In this document: positions 1-9,239 of the stretch, piece by piece
Layout: every line of letters begins with the position of its first letter
How positions within the stretch are numbered: the stretch's first letter is position 1
Assembly (NCBI GenBank): GCA_902465605.1
Contig: CABQNT010000001.1
Location: 1 to 64,000 of the forward strand
DNA length: 64,000 nucleotides
Source: Prevotella sp902465605
Lineage (GTDB): Bacteria; Bacteroidota; Bacteroidia; Bacteroidales; Bacteroidaceae
Direction of reading: 5' to 3'
Translations under genes and position numbers: made by a program
The notes under the pieces: model-generated
What the model was told of the DNA's origin: nothing
Database searches by the model: none
What the model saw: the letters and a program-made list of their open reading frames with translations, nothing else

Positions 1-268
1 TGGTGTTATCCAATACCTTTTGCTGGTTGTAAGTCGAGTTCTTGAGGGATGACTAATTAGGAGTCTCTAATTGATAGTTTACGAGTTTTGAAGTTGACGA
101 GTGGACTTGTTATTTGTAGCGATAAGCAATAGCTAATTTAATAGATAATGATTTGAAAAATCATTACATACTTTCAGATAATTCCTCTACAAATAATGAT
201 AAAAATACGTTTTAAAAGCAAGTTTGCAATCAACAGAGAATCAATTAGTTACCAAACAGTAAATTAAA

Positions 269-374
269 AGGTGCTTAATTGGGCTTCAAAAGGGCGTTAG
301 TTAGGCCTCAAAAGGGCACCTATTGCAAGTTAATTAGGCATCTTTTAGAAGCTAAAAGAGCATGTATTGGTTTT
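269..374. repeat. Degenerate intergenic repeat with three TTARTTRGGC-type units
   Basis: Three related segments begin with TTAATTGGGC, TTAGTTAGGC and TTAATTAGGC and contain CAAAAGGGC or AAAAGAGC. AGGTGC at 269-274 and GCACCT at 316-321 are inverted with respect to each other. The text resembles an intergenic repeat I associate with Prevotella genomes, which is a memory rather than a search. The rest of 1-445 is AT-rich; positions 30-115 carry loose GAGT/AAGTT words, and no gene is visible. Confidence 0.5.
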
Positions 375-445
375 GAGTTGTCGGAAAATTATTTACAAGT
401 ATCGGTAGTGTGCGAGTAAACTGTTTGTAGAAGATGCTGATGTTA

Positions 446-3025
446 TTACAATCTCAGCTGTATGCGGAGTAGTAATTCACGTCCACGTAAAGGTAGGAAT
501 GTGTTGAAAGTATTGATACCTGTATTCTGCGTAATACTGTAAGATTTGCTGTTTAATAGGTTTGTCCCAGATACTCCCAGCTCCCACACATTATTAATTT
601 TGTAGTTGAAGTCTCCATCTAATAGGCTACATGTATGGTAATGTCCATCCATAACTTCGTTTGTCAGATTATAAAACTTCATTTTTAGTTCCAACTTCTT
701 TGTAGGGAAGAGGTAAAGAGCTGCATTGGTTGTATAGGACGAAAGAACATCCAACTTCATGATACTACTCTGTTCCCAGTAATATTTAGCTGTAAAAGCG
801 GCTGATAGGCGCAGCCAAGATATCTTTTGGAAACTTGTGGTGAGCGTTCCTGAAGCGTGATGAGAATGGTTATTGACCATAACACCTGATTGTGAAACAA
901 GATAAGAATCTCTGTTATATGTCGCATCAAACTTTAAGGAAACGCCTATGGGGATGAAAGTCTTATCCAACATAGCATTTATAGCAATGTTATGCCGGTG
1001 GTTACTGCCTCTTACCCACTTCATAATCGTCATTGAATCGTTGTACTCATAGTTGCAATAAGCCTCGCTTCTTGTATCAGAGTAGGTAAGTGAAAGGTTT
1101 GCAAAGAGCATCGTTGCGAGATTACGATAGCGGAAATGGAGCGAAGTGTATAGGTGGGTAGACTTATAAATGTCATTTCCTGTAACCTGTATGTTTCTGT
1201 ATCCCTCTCTTAAAGGCTTCAAAGCATAGAAATCAAGAGAGTTGTCATCTGTAGAGATTGAGGAAGATAGGTTTACTGTCAGTTTGCTCGTCAGTACTTG
1301 TTGTAATGTCAAGTAGGGTTTGAATGCTATGAAGTAGCGTGCAGACAGTTTGTTGTTCTTCTCTGAAAGGCTGATTCTTGTCCATTCAATAGGAAGTCCA
1401 AAGCTAACATAGCTTTGCTTTGTATATTTCCATGTGTAGCCTGGTTCACCTTGTAGTTTGAATGTACGATGATAGATATCACCTTGATAATTGTACGAGT
1501 TATTCCTGTAATAAGCTCGTAAAGATATGTCCAAATCATTTCCGAGTGTAGGGATTGAAGTTGTGAGACTGTTTCTGGTCATAGTTGACCGTGTTGCAAA
1601 GCATTCTGTAACATTATAGAGTGGTATGGAATCAGAGGCAGTTGATAGTTCTTCCCTACGGTCAGTGTATCTAAGGAGCGAGTGGATTTGCAGCATACTT
1701 TTCCCTAATTTGAAGGAAGAAGACAGATAGTTCTTGATATAAGACGGTTTTATACGTATCTGTTCAGTAATTCCAATACCATTCGTGACTACTTGATTTT
1801 CGGTTGTCTGTCGTCCAAAGGAGTATTTAAGTTCGTCAGAAAAGAATCTATGCGTGCTATTTTCTTCGTATTTCAGTGTTGGTACGATGCGAAATATGCG
1901 TTGCTTCATCCATTCTGACGTTTCCAACATGATAGGAGTAAGTCCTCCATAATAGTTTGTAGTCGACTGATTATATCCAGCATGATCCTCATAAAGAAGA
2001 ATGTTACTGCGTAGTGTTATGTCTTTCGATAGTGTAATGATATTATTAAAACCTGCGCTATAAGACTTGTTCTGTAAGTATCGCTCTTGTGGGAGAGCCT
2101 CTTGGCTTACGTCTTCTTGCAGAACACCCTGTGGAAGTGGCTCGTATGCATCGAGATTATAGACATCAATGTGTTCTTTAGTTTCCTTAGAAAGGTCTTT
2201 TCCCGTGTTACTCATCTTGGCAGAAACAAGTGTTTGCGAATGTTTCATCACCTGTGTGAGAAACAGCTGATTGTCCCAAACAGTGGGTTTGACGCCTAAG
2301 CTACCAGTAATCTCCCCAAAAGGACGAGCCTTGTGGTTCTTGTCAAGGCGGATATTTAATGCTGCTGATTCTGATGGTTTGCGTCCTTGCATCATCTTAA
2401 CAGGTTGATGATTCTCCAAAACTTCGACATTACGCACCGCATTAATAGGCATATTGCGGGTTGCTTGAGTATAGTTGTTGCCCATCATGTCCTGTCCTTC
2501 AATATAAAACCGATTGATTGCACGACCTTGATAAGACACTGAACCGTTTTCAGAAACCTTGATTCCCGGTAGTTTTTTGAGTACATCCTCTAAATGACGG
2601 TCACCCTTCTGCAGAAAAGAACCAACATTGTAGACCAGTGTGTCACCTTGTTTTCTTATGGGAGATAGTTTTACGACGACTTCTTTTAGTTCCACCGGCT
2701 TGGAAGACAGTAGGATAATAGCTGGCTGATTTGTAGTCTGATGGATGTCAGCTACGTTTATTTTCCGTTTACTGTAACCAATGAGTGTGAACATTAGTAC
2801 ATCCTCATGGTGTGCTGTGAGGCTGAGGTTGCCCCTTCCGTCAGCAATCTTATAGCTTAGCATCTTGCCCTTTGGGCTTACTATGCGGCACATTACGTCA
2901 GATAATGGTTGGAGGCTGGCAGAGTCCCTGACCTCAATCGTCAGCTGTACCAGCGCTTCCTTCTGCTGTGCAAAAAGGGTGAAAGAGGTGGTAAGGAGGT
3001 AGAATAAAAGAAGTATCCGTCGCAA
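446..3025 (-). CDS. Outer-membrane TonB-dependent-receptor-like beta-barrel protein
   Basis: A predicted outer-membrane barrel of 859 residues with a signal peptide ending near FAQQ. A carboxypeptidase-regulatory-like beta-sandwich follows (about residues 27-110), then a plug-like segment (about 115-230, with GDTLVYNVGSF and LEDVLKKLPGIKV) and a long alternating beta-strand region to the C-terminus. The last residues (ELLLRIQLRL) end in a hydrophobic strand. The start codon is TTG: an in-frame TAG lies only four codons upstream, so no ATG alternative exists there. It begins 4 nt after the stop of the GLPGLI gene, so the two are almost surely co-transcribed. Such receptors commonly accompany GLPGLI proteins; the substrate is unknown, and import of a peptide or siderophore-like ligand cannot be told apart. 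Confidence 0.8.
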   Translation of the reverse strand: MRRILLLFYLLTTSFTLFAQQKEALVQLTIEVRDSASLQPLSDVMCRIVSPKGKMLSYKIADGRGNLSLTAHHEDVLMFTLIGYSKRKINVADIHQTTNQPAIILLSSKPVELKEVVVKLSPIRKQGDTLVYNVGSFLQKGDRHLEDVLKKLPGIKVSENGSVSYQGRAINRFYIEGQDMMGNNYTQATRNMPINAVRNVEVLENHQPVKMMQGRKPSESAALNIRLDKNHKARPFGEITGSLGVKPTVWDNQLFLTQVMKHSQTLVSAKMSNTGKDLSKETKEHIDVYNLDAYEPLPQGVLQEDVSQEALPQERYLQNKSYSAGFNNIITLSKDITLRSNILLYEDHAGYNQSTTNYYGGLTPIMLETSEWMKQRIFRIVPTLKYEENSTHRFFSDELKYSFGRQTTENQVVTNGIGITEQIRIKPSYIKNYLSSSFKLGKSMLQIHSLLRYTDRREELSTASDSIPLYNVTECFATRSTMTRNSLTTSIPTLGNDLDISLRAYYRNNSYNYQGDIYHRTFKLQGEPGYTWKYTKQSYVSFGLPIEWTRISLSEKNNKLSARYFIAFKPYLTLQQVLTSKLTVNLSSSISTDDNSLDFYALKPLREGYRNIQVTGNDIYKSTHLYTSLHFRYRNLATMLFANLSLTYSDTRSEAYCNYEYNDSMTIMKWVRGSNHRHNIAINAMLDKTFIPIGVSLKFDATYNRDSYLVSQSGVMVNNHSHHASGTLTTSFQKISWLRLSAAFTAKYYWEQSSIMKLDVLSSYTTNAALYLFPTKKLELKMKFYNLTNEVMDGHYHTCSLLDGDFNYKINNVWELGVSGTNLLNSKSYSITQNTGINTFNTFLPLRGRELLLRIQLRL

Positions 3026-3029
3026 GATG

Positions 3030-3890
3030 TTATTCTAATTCTATCGGATTGTAAGGCTTTGCATTCACTGTTGCTGCAACATCAGCCGATACGGTAATGC
3101 TTCCATCTCCTGTTAAGGCTTTTATAGGGTCGGCACAATAGTTCTTATACATTTGTCTGACAGTCTTTCGGGTACTCTTCGTCACAGCACTTTTGTCGTA
3201 CATGTAGGTCGGAGTATAGCTCTTTACCTTCTGTAATCCTGTCAAGGTGAAAATGAAGTTGTTCTGTGTGTCCTGCACTTTAAAGATGAGTCCAGGTAAT
3301 CCATAGAACTTATAAGGTCCGTATGGCAACTCTACATCAGGTGCATACCAAGCTATGTAATCACGCCCAAAGAGCCTTGTCTTTGCCTTCTGACACTGAT
3401 ATCCGGCAATAGTACTGTCTCCTTGCAGTAATTCCCACTTCAGTTGAGGAGTATCTTCTTCATATTGATACCTTTGAAGTCCTCCTGCCTTGCATTGAAT
3501 AAACTCTTTTTTAGTCTCTCTATTCAGCAGGATGAGTTCGCGTAAGCCTATGCTTTTCAATGCTCCGATAAGTTTAGGACCCGATGAAGTTGCCTGAGAT
3601 TCCCCTCTTGCAATTGACGCGGAGATAGAGTCGAAGGTAAGTTGTCCATAGTCAATGAACATATTGTGTTGCGTACCGATTCTTAGAATTGTTACTGCCG
3701 TACGTTTTGCATCAGGATACTTTGCGTCTTTTGCATACTTGTATTCATAGGTTATCTGATATTGTGCAGATTCATATTGCACCGTTTTTGTCGAATCCCA
3801 TCGCCCTTCTAATTTCGAGAAGTCCAGTGTTTGGGCAGATAGACAAGTCGTGCTGACGAGAAGAATAAGTAAGATTATGTTTTTCTTCAT
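3030..3890 (-). CDS. GLPGLI family protein
   Basis: A secreted or periplasmic protein of 286 residues. The family signature GLPGLIFKVQD is present in the middle of the protein, within the usual context YGPYKFYGLPGLI. The start chosen is the ATG at 3888-3890, which gives the signal peptide KKNIILLILLVSTTCLSAQ; the frame is open 12 codons further upstream, but that extension would sit in front of the signal peptide. The function of the family is not established. It is repeatedly found beside carboxypeptidase-regulatory TonB-type receptors, as here, where the receptor gene follows after 4 nt. Transcription probably starts from the TAnnTTTG box at 4019-4026, giving a leader of about 120 nt. Confidence 0.88.
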   Translation of the reverse strand: MKKNIILLILLVSTTCLSAQTLDFSKLEGRWDSTKTVQYESAQYQITYEYKYAKDAKYPDAKRTAVTILRIGTQHNMFIDYGQLTFDSISASIARGESQATSSGPKLIGALKSIGLRELILLNRETKKEFIQCKAGGLQRYQYEEDTPQLKWELLQGDSTIAGYQCQKAKTRLFGRDYIAWYAPDVELPYGPYKFYGLPGLIFKVQDTQNNFIFTLTGLQKVKSYTPTYMYDKSAVTKSTRKTVRQMYKNYCADPIKALTGDGSITVSADVAATVNAKPYNPIELE

Positions 3891-3951
3891 ATTGGTAAGT
3901 ACTAAATTTGAATATTTCAAGATCAAATTCTAGTGATGAGTATGTTTTTAT

Positions 3952-4134
3952 GGTTGGTTCTATAAATTCCTTTGTTTTTTTCATTAGAACAAATTTTAGA
4001 CTTCTTCTTGAAGGACTACAAAAGTATGTACACATAAAAAGTAGTATAAAAAACTGTAGATAAATGAAAAATATAGAGGGCTGACTATACTCGTAATTAA
4101 GGATAGTAGCAAATCGGTAATTATAGAACCAACC
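3952..4134. repeat. MITE-like element with GGTTCTATAAATT-type inverted ends
   Basis: The left end (3952-3968) reads GGTTGGTTCTATAAATT and the right end (4119-4134) is its inverse, AATTATAGAACCAACC, with one A fewer. The 183-bp element has no coding capacity. The same terminal core GGTTCTATAAATT bounds a second element at 36993-37183. It lies across the promoter and leader of the GLPGLI gene. Confidence 0.6.
4019..4026 (-). promoter_or_regulatory. Bacteroidota -7 box for the GLPGLI/receptor operon
   Basis: The minus strand reads TACTTTTG, an exact TAnnTTTG. A TTTA, one mismatch from the -33 TTTG, lies 20 nt upstream. The box is inside the MITE-like element. Confidence 0.55.
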
Positions 4135-4155
4135 TTTGTAGGTCTGTTTTACGGA

Positions 4156-4332
4156 TTATCCACAGAGAGTTTCTTCTATCAACATTACTTGTTCCATTAC
4201 TTGCTCCATTGACCCTCTACTTGTATCAATGTGAGCGGTTTTCCCACAAGAAGTGTGTACTTCAACGATGTTTTTTGCTGATGCTGGTGATATTGCTAAT
4301 GCAAGCAATGCCACTAAAAAAAATTTCTTCAT
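4156..4332 (-). CDS. Small secreted peptide, 58 residues, unknown
   Basis: An ATG-to-TAA frame of 58 codons starts with a textbook signal peptide (MKKFFLVALLALAISPASA, then a likely AXA cleavage before KNIVE). The mature part is only about 39 residues. It contains two cysteines, one early (HTSCGK) and one two residues from the end (ETLCG), and a repeated MEQV word (MEQVMEQVML). It lies about 265 nt upstream of the GLPGLI start on the same strand, with a MITE-like element and a promoter box between, so it may be a separate unit. I do not recognise a family. A secreted two-cysteine peptide beside a TonB-type receptor could be a ligand or a RiPP-like precursor, but this is speculation. Confidence 0.6.
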   Translation of the reverse strand: MKKFFLVALLALAISPASAKNIVEVHTSCGKTAHIDTSRGSMEQVMEQVMLIEETLCG

Positions 4333-5049
4333 ACTTTTAAATGTTTAGAGTTAATAAATTGTTGTTAGATTTATGTGATTTATTCACTGTATTTTCACTG
4401 TACAGCTGCAATGTGTTTAATCTTTATAATTTACTTGATTATTTGCTTTCAAATATATATATTGAGAATGAATATTGCAAATTATTTTTCATTTTTTTAT
4501 ATTGTTTGGTAATCGTTTGCGTAAAAGGTGGCTATTCAGTGGTAGTGACCTATTACTAATTTTAAGCGGGTAATTGTCAAGTCTATTTCTATTTTTCACA
4601 CTTTAATGATTAATATTATCGTTTGCTAAAACTTAAACAACATATTCCTTATACTGAATCTCTTTTCAATAGATAGTATTGTGTTGTCTTTGTAAAAGTA
4701 AGCCTCCTAACCAAATAAGATTTGTTTTCTTATGGTAGTATAGTTCTTTTTAAACCATAAATTACCCGTACACCAGTAATATATTACAAGGGTGTTAGCC
4801 CTCCGCACCATTGGTGCTTACCGCTAACACCACACGTGCTGGGCAACAACACATCGGTATAGGTTGGAAAATAAAATCCTGATTGTACTTAAAGATAATA
4901 TATAAGGGACAAATGATAAACTTGTATATGGGAAGTATTCACTGATAAGACTAATTTATTAATTACAGTGGTATTTCTTTATTTCATGACGTAACACATT
5001 TAGAATGCCATTTTTTTGCACAACCATTCGACTTTTGCCATATTTTTCG
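4333..5049. other. AT-rich intergenic region
   Basis: About 700 nt without a credible gene. A 72-codon frame (4341-4559) is dominated by AT-rich codons and hydrophobic residues without family features. The only structure seen is the nested hairpin at 4791-4831. Confidence 0.5.
4791..4831. repeat. Nested inverted repeat (hairpin)
   Basis: The outer arms GGTGTTAGC (4791-4799) and GCTAACACC (4823-4831) enclose an inner hairpin, GCACC-ATT-GGTGC. No T-tract follows on either strand, so it does not look like an intrinsic terminator. It may be an intergenic repeat or a structured RNA element. Confidence 0.5.
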
Positions 5050-5057
5050 TATATTTG
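5050..5057 (+). promoter_or_regulatory. -7 box upstream of otsAB
   Basis: TATATTTG matches TAnnTTTG exactly and lies 75 nt before the start codon. A good -33 TTTG at the expected distance is not visible (only TTCG). Confidence 0.5.
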
Positions 5058-5131
5058 CATAACAGCCTAAAGCGTGAAATGTAGGTAGCTGTTGTCGCTA
5101 CTCATGTTTTAGGCACCTAAAACAGAGGAAT

Positions 5132-7309
5132 ATGAAGCGGAAAAAATTGTTTATCGTGTCGAATCGTTTGCCCGTGAAGGCAAAGGAAACTAGTGAAGGA
5201 CATTTTGAATTTGAACGTAGTGAAGGCGGCTTGGCAACGGGCTTGAACTCATTGCAAACATCCTATGAACAGCATTGGATAGGATGGCCGGGCGTTTGTT
5301 TGAAGCGGAAGGCCGATGAAAAGAAAATCAAGGAAGAGTTGGAGCAATTCAATTATCACCCGGTGTTCTTGAGTGCAACCCAATACAATAATTATTATGA
5401 GGGGTACAGCAACAGTACCATCTGGCCGCTGTGCCACTATTTCTACGAGTTCTCCAAGTACCGTAGAGGTTTTTGGCAGGCCTATCAGGACGTGAACAGA
5501 CTGTTCTGCAAGGAGGTGCTCAAACATATTGATGACGATAGCATGATATGGGTGCAGGATTACCAGCTGATGTTGTTGCCTGGGATGTTGCGTGATGGGA
5601 AGGCATCGTTGAAGATAGGCTATTTTCATCATATTCCGTTCCCCTCATACGAGTTATTTAGGGTGTTGCCCGAACGTCGTAACTTGTTGAGAGGACTGCT
5701 GGGTGCCGATTTCATTGCTTTCCATACCCACGACTACATGCGACATTTCATCAGTGCCGTGGAGCGTACCTTGCATCTTGAATTCAAGTTGAACGAGGTC
5801 ATGGTAGACGGACGTGCTGTGCATGTGGATGCCTTACCAATGGGCATCAACTACGAGTTGTATCATGATGCTCCAAAGAAGCGCCCTGTGAAGGATGCCA
5901 TAAAACGTATGAAGAGTCAGTTTGGTAAACACAAAATCATTTTATCCGTAGACCGATTGGATTACAGTAAGGGCATCTTGCATCGGCTGGTGGGCTTTGA
6001 AACGTTCTTGGAAAAGCATCCTGAGTATCAAAATAAGGTGACGTTGGCCATGATTATTGTGCCCTCGCGCGACAAAGTGAGCAGTTATGCTGAGATGAAA
6101 CGGCGCATTGATGAGCGCATTGGTGCCATCAATGGCAAATATGCAGGCATCGGTTGGACACCAGTATGTTATTACTATCACCCTTTTCCTTTCGAAGATT
6201 TGGTGGCGATGTACAAGTTGGCTGATGTCGCTTTGGTCACTCCGCTGCGTGATGGTATGAATTTGGTGGCTAAGGAGTATGTCGCAACGAAAGACAATGA
6301 CCTTGGTGTATTGATATTGAGCGAGATGGCTGGTGCGTCTTCAGAACTTTCGGATGCCATCCAAATCAACCCAAATGATACCGACCAGATTAGCATGGCC
6401 ATCTGCGAGGCGCTGGAAATGCCTGAAGAGGAGCAGAAAGAACGACTGCAGAACATGCAAGACATTGTTGGTAAGCAGAGCGTTAAGAAATGGGCAGGCG
6501 ACTTTGTAGATGCGTGGAAAGAAGTTATTGAGCGCAATGAAACGCTCATGAAGAAATATATCTCTAAGAAAGTATTCTCGGACATCAAGCAAAAGTACAA
6601 TGCCAGCAAACATAGACTTATCATGTTGGACTATGACGGTACATTGGCTGCTTTCCGTAGAGATCCTGAAAAAGCATCTCCCACCACCGAGGTGAAGAAC
6701 ATGTTGCGGAAACTGTGTGATGACGAACGCAATACGGTGGTCATCAACAGTGGTCGCGATCACCGTACACTTGATAAGTGGTTGGGCGACTTGCCGCTGT
6801 CGTTTGCGGCCGAGCATGGTGCGTTCTATAAGGAAAACGGCGTGTGGCACGAGAATGTGGAGCCACAGGCATGGGACGAACGACTCATGAACATCCTTCG
6901 AGAATTTGAGGACAAAACACCTAACTCGCGTCTGGAAGTTAAAGCTACGGCCGTGGCATGGCATTATCGTAAGGTGGACAATTGGATAGGGATGTTTAGG
7001 GCGCAACAGTTGATGCATGCCTTGATACCTATATGCTCTCAAAATAACCTCCAGATTATGCGAGGCAACAAGATTGTGGAGGTAAAGCCTACCGAATATT
7101 CAAAAGGCTCGGAAGTACAACGTATCTTGAATCAACGTTCTTATGATTTCATCTTAGCCATTGGTGATGACGTGACCGATGAGGACATGTTCAGAGCTTT
7201 GCCAGAAAAAGCGGTGACCATCAAGGTGGGTTATGCTTGTGATGATGCCCGTTATAATCTGTTGGGACAGAAAGATGTACTGCCTTTCTTGAACAATTTG
7301 CTGTCGTGA
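5132..7309 (+). CDS. otsAB: Bifunctional trehalose-6-phosphate synthase/trehalose-phosphatase
   Basis: This single chain of 725 residues makes trehalose in two steps. The N-terminal GT20 synthase (about 1-490) joins UDP-glucose and glucose-6-phosphate. The C-terminal HAD-type phosphatase (about 500-725) removes the phosphate. Visible synthase motifs are SNRLPV near the start, SEGGLATGL, GYFHHIPFPSYELFRVLP, FHTHDY, VDRLDYSKGI and PLRDGMNLVAKEY. Visible phosphatase motifs are LDYDGTL (DxDGT nucleophile loop), INSGRD, AEHGAF and GDDVTDEDMF. No catalytic residue appears missing. It is followed after 122 nt by a GH15 hydrolase that may degrade the product. The order synthase-phosphatase in one chain is usual for Bacteroidota. 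The symbol is descriptive of the fusion. Confidence 0.95.
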   Translation: MKRKKLFIVSNRLPVKAKETSEGHFEFERSEGGLATGLNSLQTSYEQHWIGWPGVCLKRKADEKKIKEELEQFNYHPVFLSATQYNNYYEGYSNSTIWPLCHYFYEFSKYRRGFWQAYQDVNRLFCKEVLKHIDDDSMIWVQDYQLMLLPGMLRDGKASLKIGYFHHIPFPSYELFRVLPERRNLLRGLLGADFIAFHTHDYMRHFISAVERTLHLEFKLNEVMVDGRAVHVDALPMGINYELYHDAPKKRPVKDAIKRMKSQFGKHKIILSVDRLDYSKGILHRLVGFETFLEKHPEYQNKVTLAMIIVPSRDKVSSYAEMKRRIDERIGAINGKYAGIGWTPVCYYYHPFPFEDLVAMYKLADVALVTPLRDGMNLVAKEYVATKDNDLGVLILSEMAGASSELSDAIQINPNDTDQISMAICEALEMPEEEQKERLQNMQDIVGKQSVKKWAGDFVDAWKEVIERNETLMKKYISKKVFSDIKQKYNASKHRLIMLDYDGTLAAFRRDPEKASPTTEVKNMLRKLCDDERNTVVINSGRDHRTLDKWLGDLPLSFAAEHGAFYKENGVWHENVEPQAWDERLMNILREFEDKTPNSRLEVKATAVAWHYRKVDNWIGMFRAQQLMHALIPICSQNNLQIMRGNKIVEVKPTEYSKGSEVQRILNQRSYDFILAIGDDVTDEDMFRALPEKAVTIKVGYACDDARYNLLGQKDVLPFLNNLLS

Positions 7310-7431
7310 ACATGAGGCTTGTGCTGAGCAAGGCTTTGATTAACTCATCTATAAAAAGCAGTCAATGCTTGGTTTAAAACTAATTTGACTGTCGAAACAT
7401 TATCTAAAACAAACTGACAACCAATCAAAAT

Positions 7432-9213
7432 ATGAAATTAAACTACGGCGTGATAGGCAACAGTTGTACGGCGGCATTGGTCTCTGACCGTGCCTCGATA
7501 GACTGGCTTTGTATGCCTAATTTTGACTCTCCTTCGGTCTTTGCATCTTTGTTGGATCAAGAAAAGGGAGGGTCGTTTGGCTTTGAAGTAGGAGAAGAGT
7601 ACGAAGTGACACAGGCCTATATACCGCATACCAATATATTGTCGACGACATTCACCTCGGAAGAAGGTGCTTTCGCTGTCGTTGATTTCATGCCTTGTTA
7701 CCGAAAGGATCATAGTGATGAAAACTACAACCCGGCTGAGGTGTACCGGTATATCCGGCTACTCAGCGGGCATCCAAAGTTTGCAGTCAACTATCAACCG
7801 CGTCCTGACTATGCCCGTGGTAAGACCATCTATAACATGACGGAGCAATATATCGAATCAATGTCGTCATCCAACAGCAAAGACCGACAGTATCTGTATT
7901 CTTCCCTCCCGTTGCAGGATGTCTTGGATGGAGTTGTTTTCGAACTTGAAAAAGATGAATTCTTCTTGTTGGCATCCAATGAGAAGGTGGTTAAGATAGA
8001 TCTTGAACGGGAGAAGATGGATTATTGTCGTACGTTGGTCTATTGGTTGAACTGGTCAAACATGACAAAAAAGTTCACTCACTATAACGATGTCATCGAG
8101 CGAAGTTTCTTAACCCTAAAACTGTTGTCCTTTTACAATGGTGCCGTGCTGGCGGCTTTGACCACCAGCCTGCCCGAAACGCCTGGAGAAGTGCGCAATT
8201 GGGATTACCGCTTTTGTTGGCTGAGGGACGCATCAATGACCATTGAGACGCACATCAACCTGGGACATACCCGTTCTGCAAAGCGCTTCATGCGGTTCGT
8301 GGAGTCTACCTTCGTGGGCAATCATAACGGTTTTCAAATCATGTATGGCATCAGGGGAGAGCGCGACTTGGTGGAAGAACATCTGGACCACTTCTCCGGA
8401 TACCTCAATTCAAAGCCCGTGCGAATCGGTAACGCGGCCTATCATCAGAAGCAAAACGACTCATTTGGCTACCTCATGAATCTGATTTACCAGTATTTCA
8501 GTCTGATTCCCGGTTCATTAGACGATGTGGAGAATCTCTGGGACATGGTGAAGAATATCATGCGAACTGTCATAGACGACTGGCGTAAACCCGATAAGGG
8601 TATCTGGGAGATTCGTGGCGAGGCTCAGCACTTTGTTTCTTCAAAGGTAATGTGCTGGGTGGCATTGGATCGTGGGGTGCGAATTGCCTCGCTCTTGGAG
8701 AAGTACGACTACGCAAAACGCTGGCGTGAAGAGGCCGATAAGGTGAAAGAAGACGTGTGGACGAACGGCTGGAATGAGCAGTTGCAGAGCTTTACGCAAG
8801 CATATGGTAGCACCTCGCTCGACTCTTCATTGCTGCTCATGGAGCATTATGGCTTTATTGATGCCGACGACATCTACTTCCATAAAACGGTAAAAGCCAT
8901 CAAGAAGGCACTCTTCCACAATGGCTTGATGTACCGATACAACGTGGAAGACGATTTCGGACAGCCCAAGTCGGCCTTTACCATCTGCACGTTTTGGTTG
9001 ATTCGGGCTTTGTTCGTCACGGGTGAGAAGGAGGAAGCTCGCAGCTTGTTCGACGAGTTGCTCACTTATTCGAACCATCTTGGGCTGTTCAGCGAGGATC
9101 TGGATTTTGAAACCAAAGAGCAACTTGGTAATTTTCCGCAGGCTTACTCACATTTAGCGCTGATTAACACCGCACTGCTTTTTACCGAAGAAGTGAAAAG
9201 CATGCACCTATAG
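7432..9213 (+). CDS. GH15 family glucoamylase/trehalase-like hydrolase
   Basis: A cytoplasmic (no signal peptide) alpha-glucosidase-type enzyme of 593 residues. The N-terminus has the GH15-like opening NYGVIGN...DWLCMPNFDSPSVF, forming the beta-sandwich part (about 1-240). An (alpha/alpha)6 barrel follows, with NWDYRFCWLRDASMT and KGIWEIRGEAQHF, regions where GH15 enzymes carry their substrate-binding and acidic catalytic residues. Members of this cytosolic subgroup include proven trehalases as well as glucoamylase-like enzymes. The location directly after a trehalose synthase/phosphatase favours trehalose or a related alpha-glucan as substrate, but this is inference. It probably forms an operon with otsAB and the SIMPL gene 26 nt downstream. 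Confidence 0.88.
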   Translation: MKLNYGVIGNSCTAALVSDRASIDWLCMPNFDSPSVFASLLDQEKGGSFGFEVGEEYEVTQAYIPHTNILSTTFTSEEGAFAVVDFMPCYRKDHSDENYNPAEVYRYIRLLSGHPKFAVNYQPRPDYARGKTIYNMTEQYIESMSSSNSKDRQYLYSSLPLQDVLDGVVFELEKDEFFLLASNEKVVKIDLEREKMDYCRTLVYWLNWSNMTKKFTHYNDVIERSFLTLKLLSFYNGAVLAALTTSLPETPGEVRNWDYRFCWLRDASMTIETHINLGHTRSAKRFMRFVESTFVGNHNGFQIMYGIRGERDLVEEHLDHFSGYLNSKPVRIGNAAYHQKQNDSFGYLMNLIYQYFSLIPGSLDDVENLWDMVKNIMRTVIDDWRKPDKGIWEIRGEAQHFVSSKVMCWVALDRGVRIASLLEKYDYAKRWREEADKVKEDVWTNGWNEQLQSFTQAYGSTSLDSSLLLMEHYGFIDADDIYFHKTVKAIKKALFHNGLMYRYNVEDDFGQPKSAFTICTFWLIRALFVTGEKEEARSLFDELLTYSNHLGLFSEDLDFETKEQLGNFPQAYSHLALINTALLFTEEVKSMHL

Positions 9214-9239
9214 TATAAACTTTAAAAACGAAAAACGAG

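Noticed and set aside
4341..4559. 72-codon plus-strand frame in the AT-rich gap
   Set aside because: Hydrophobic, low-complexity translation of AT-rich DNA, without promoter or homologous pattern.
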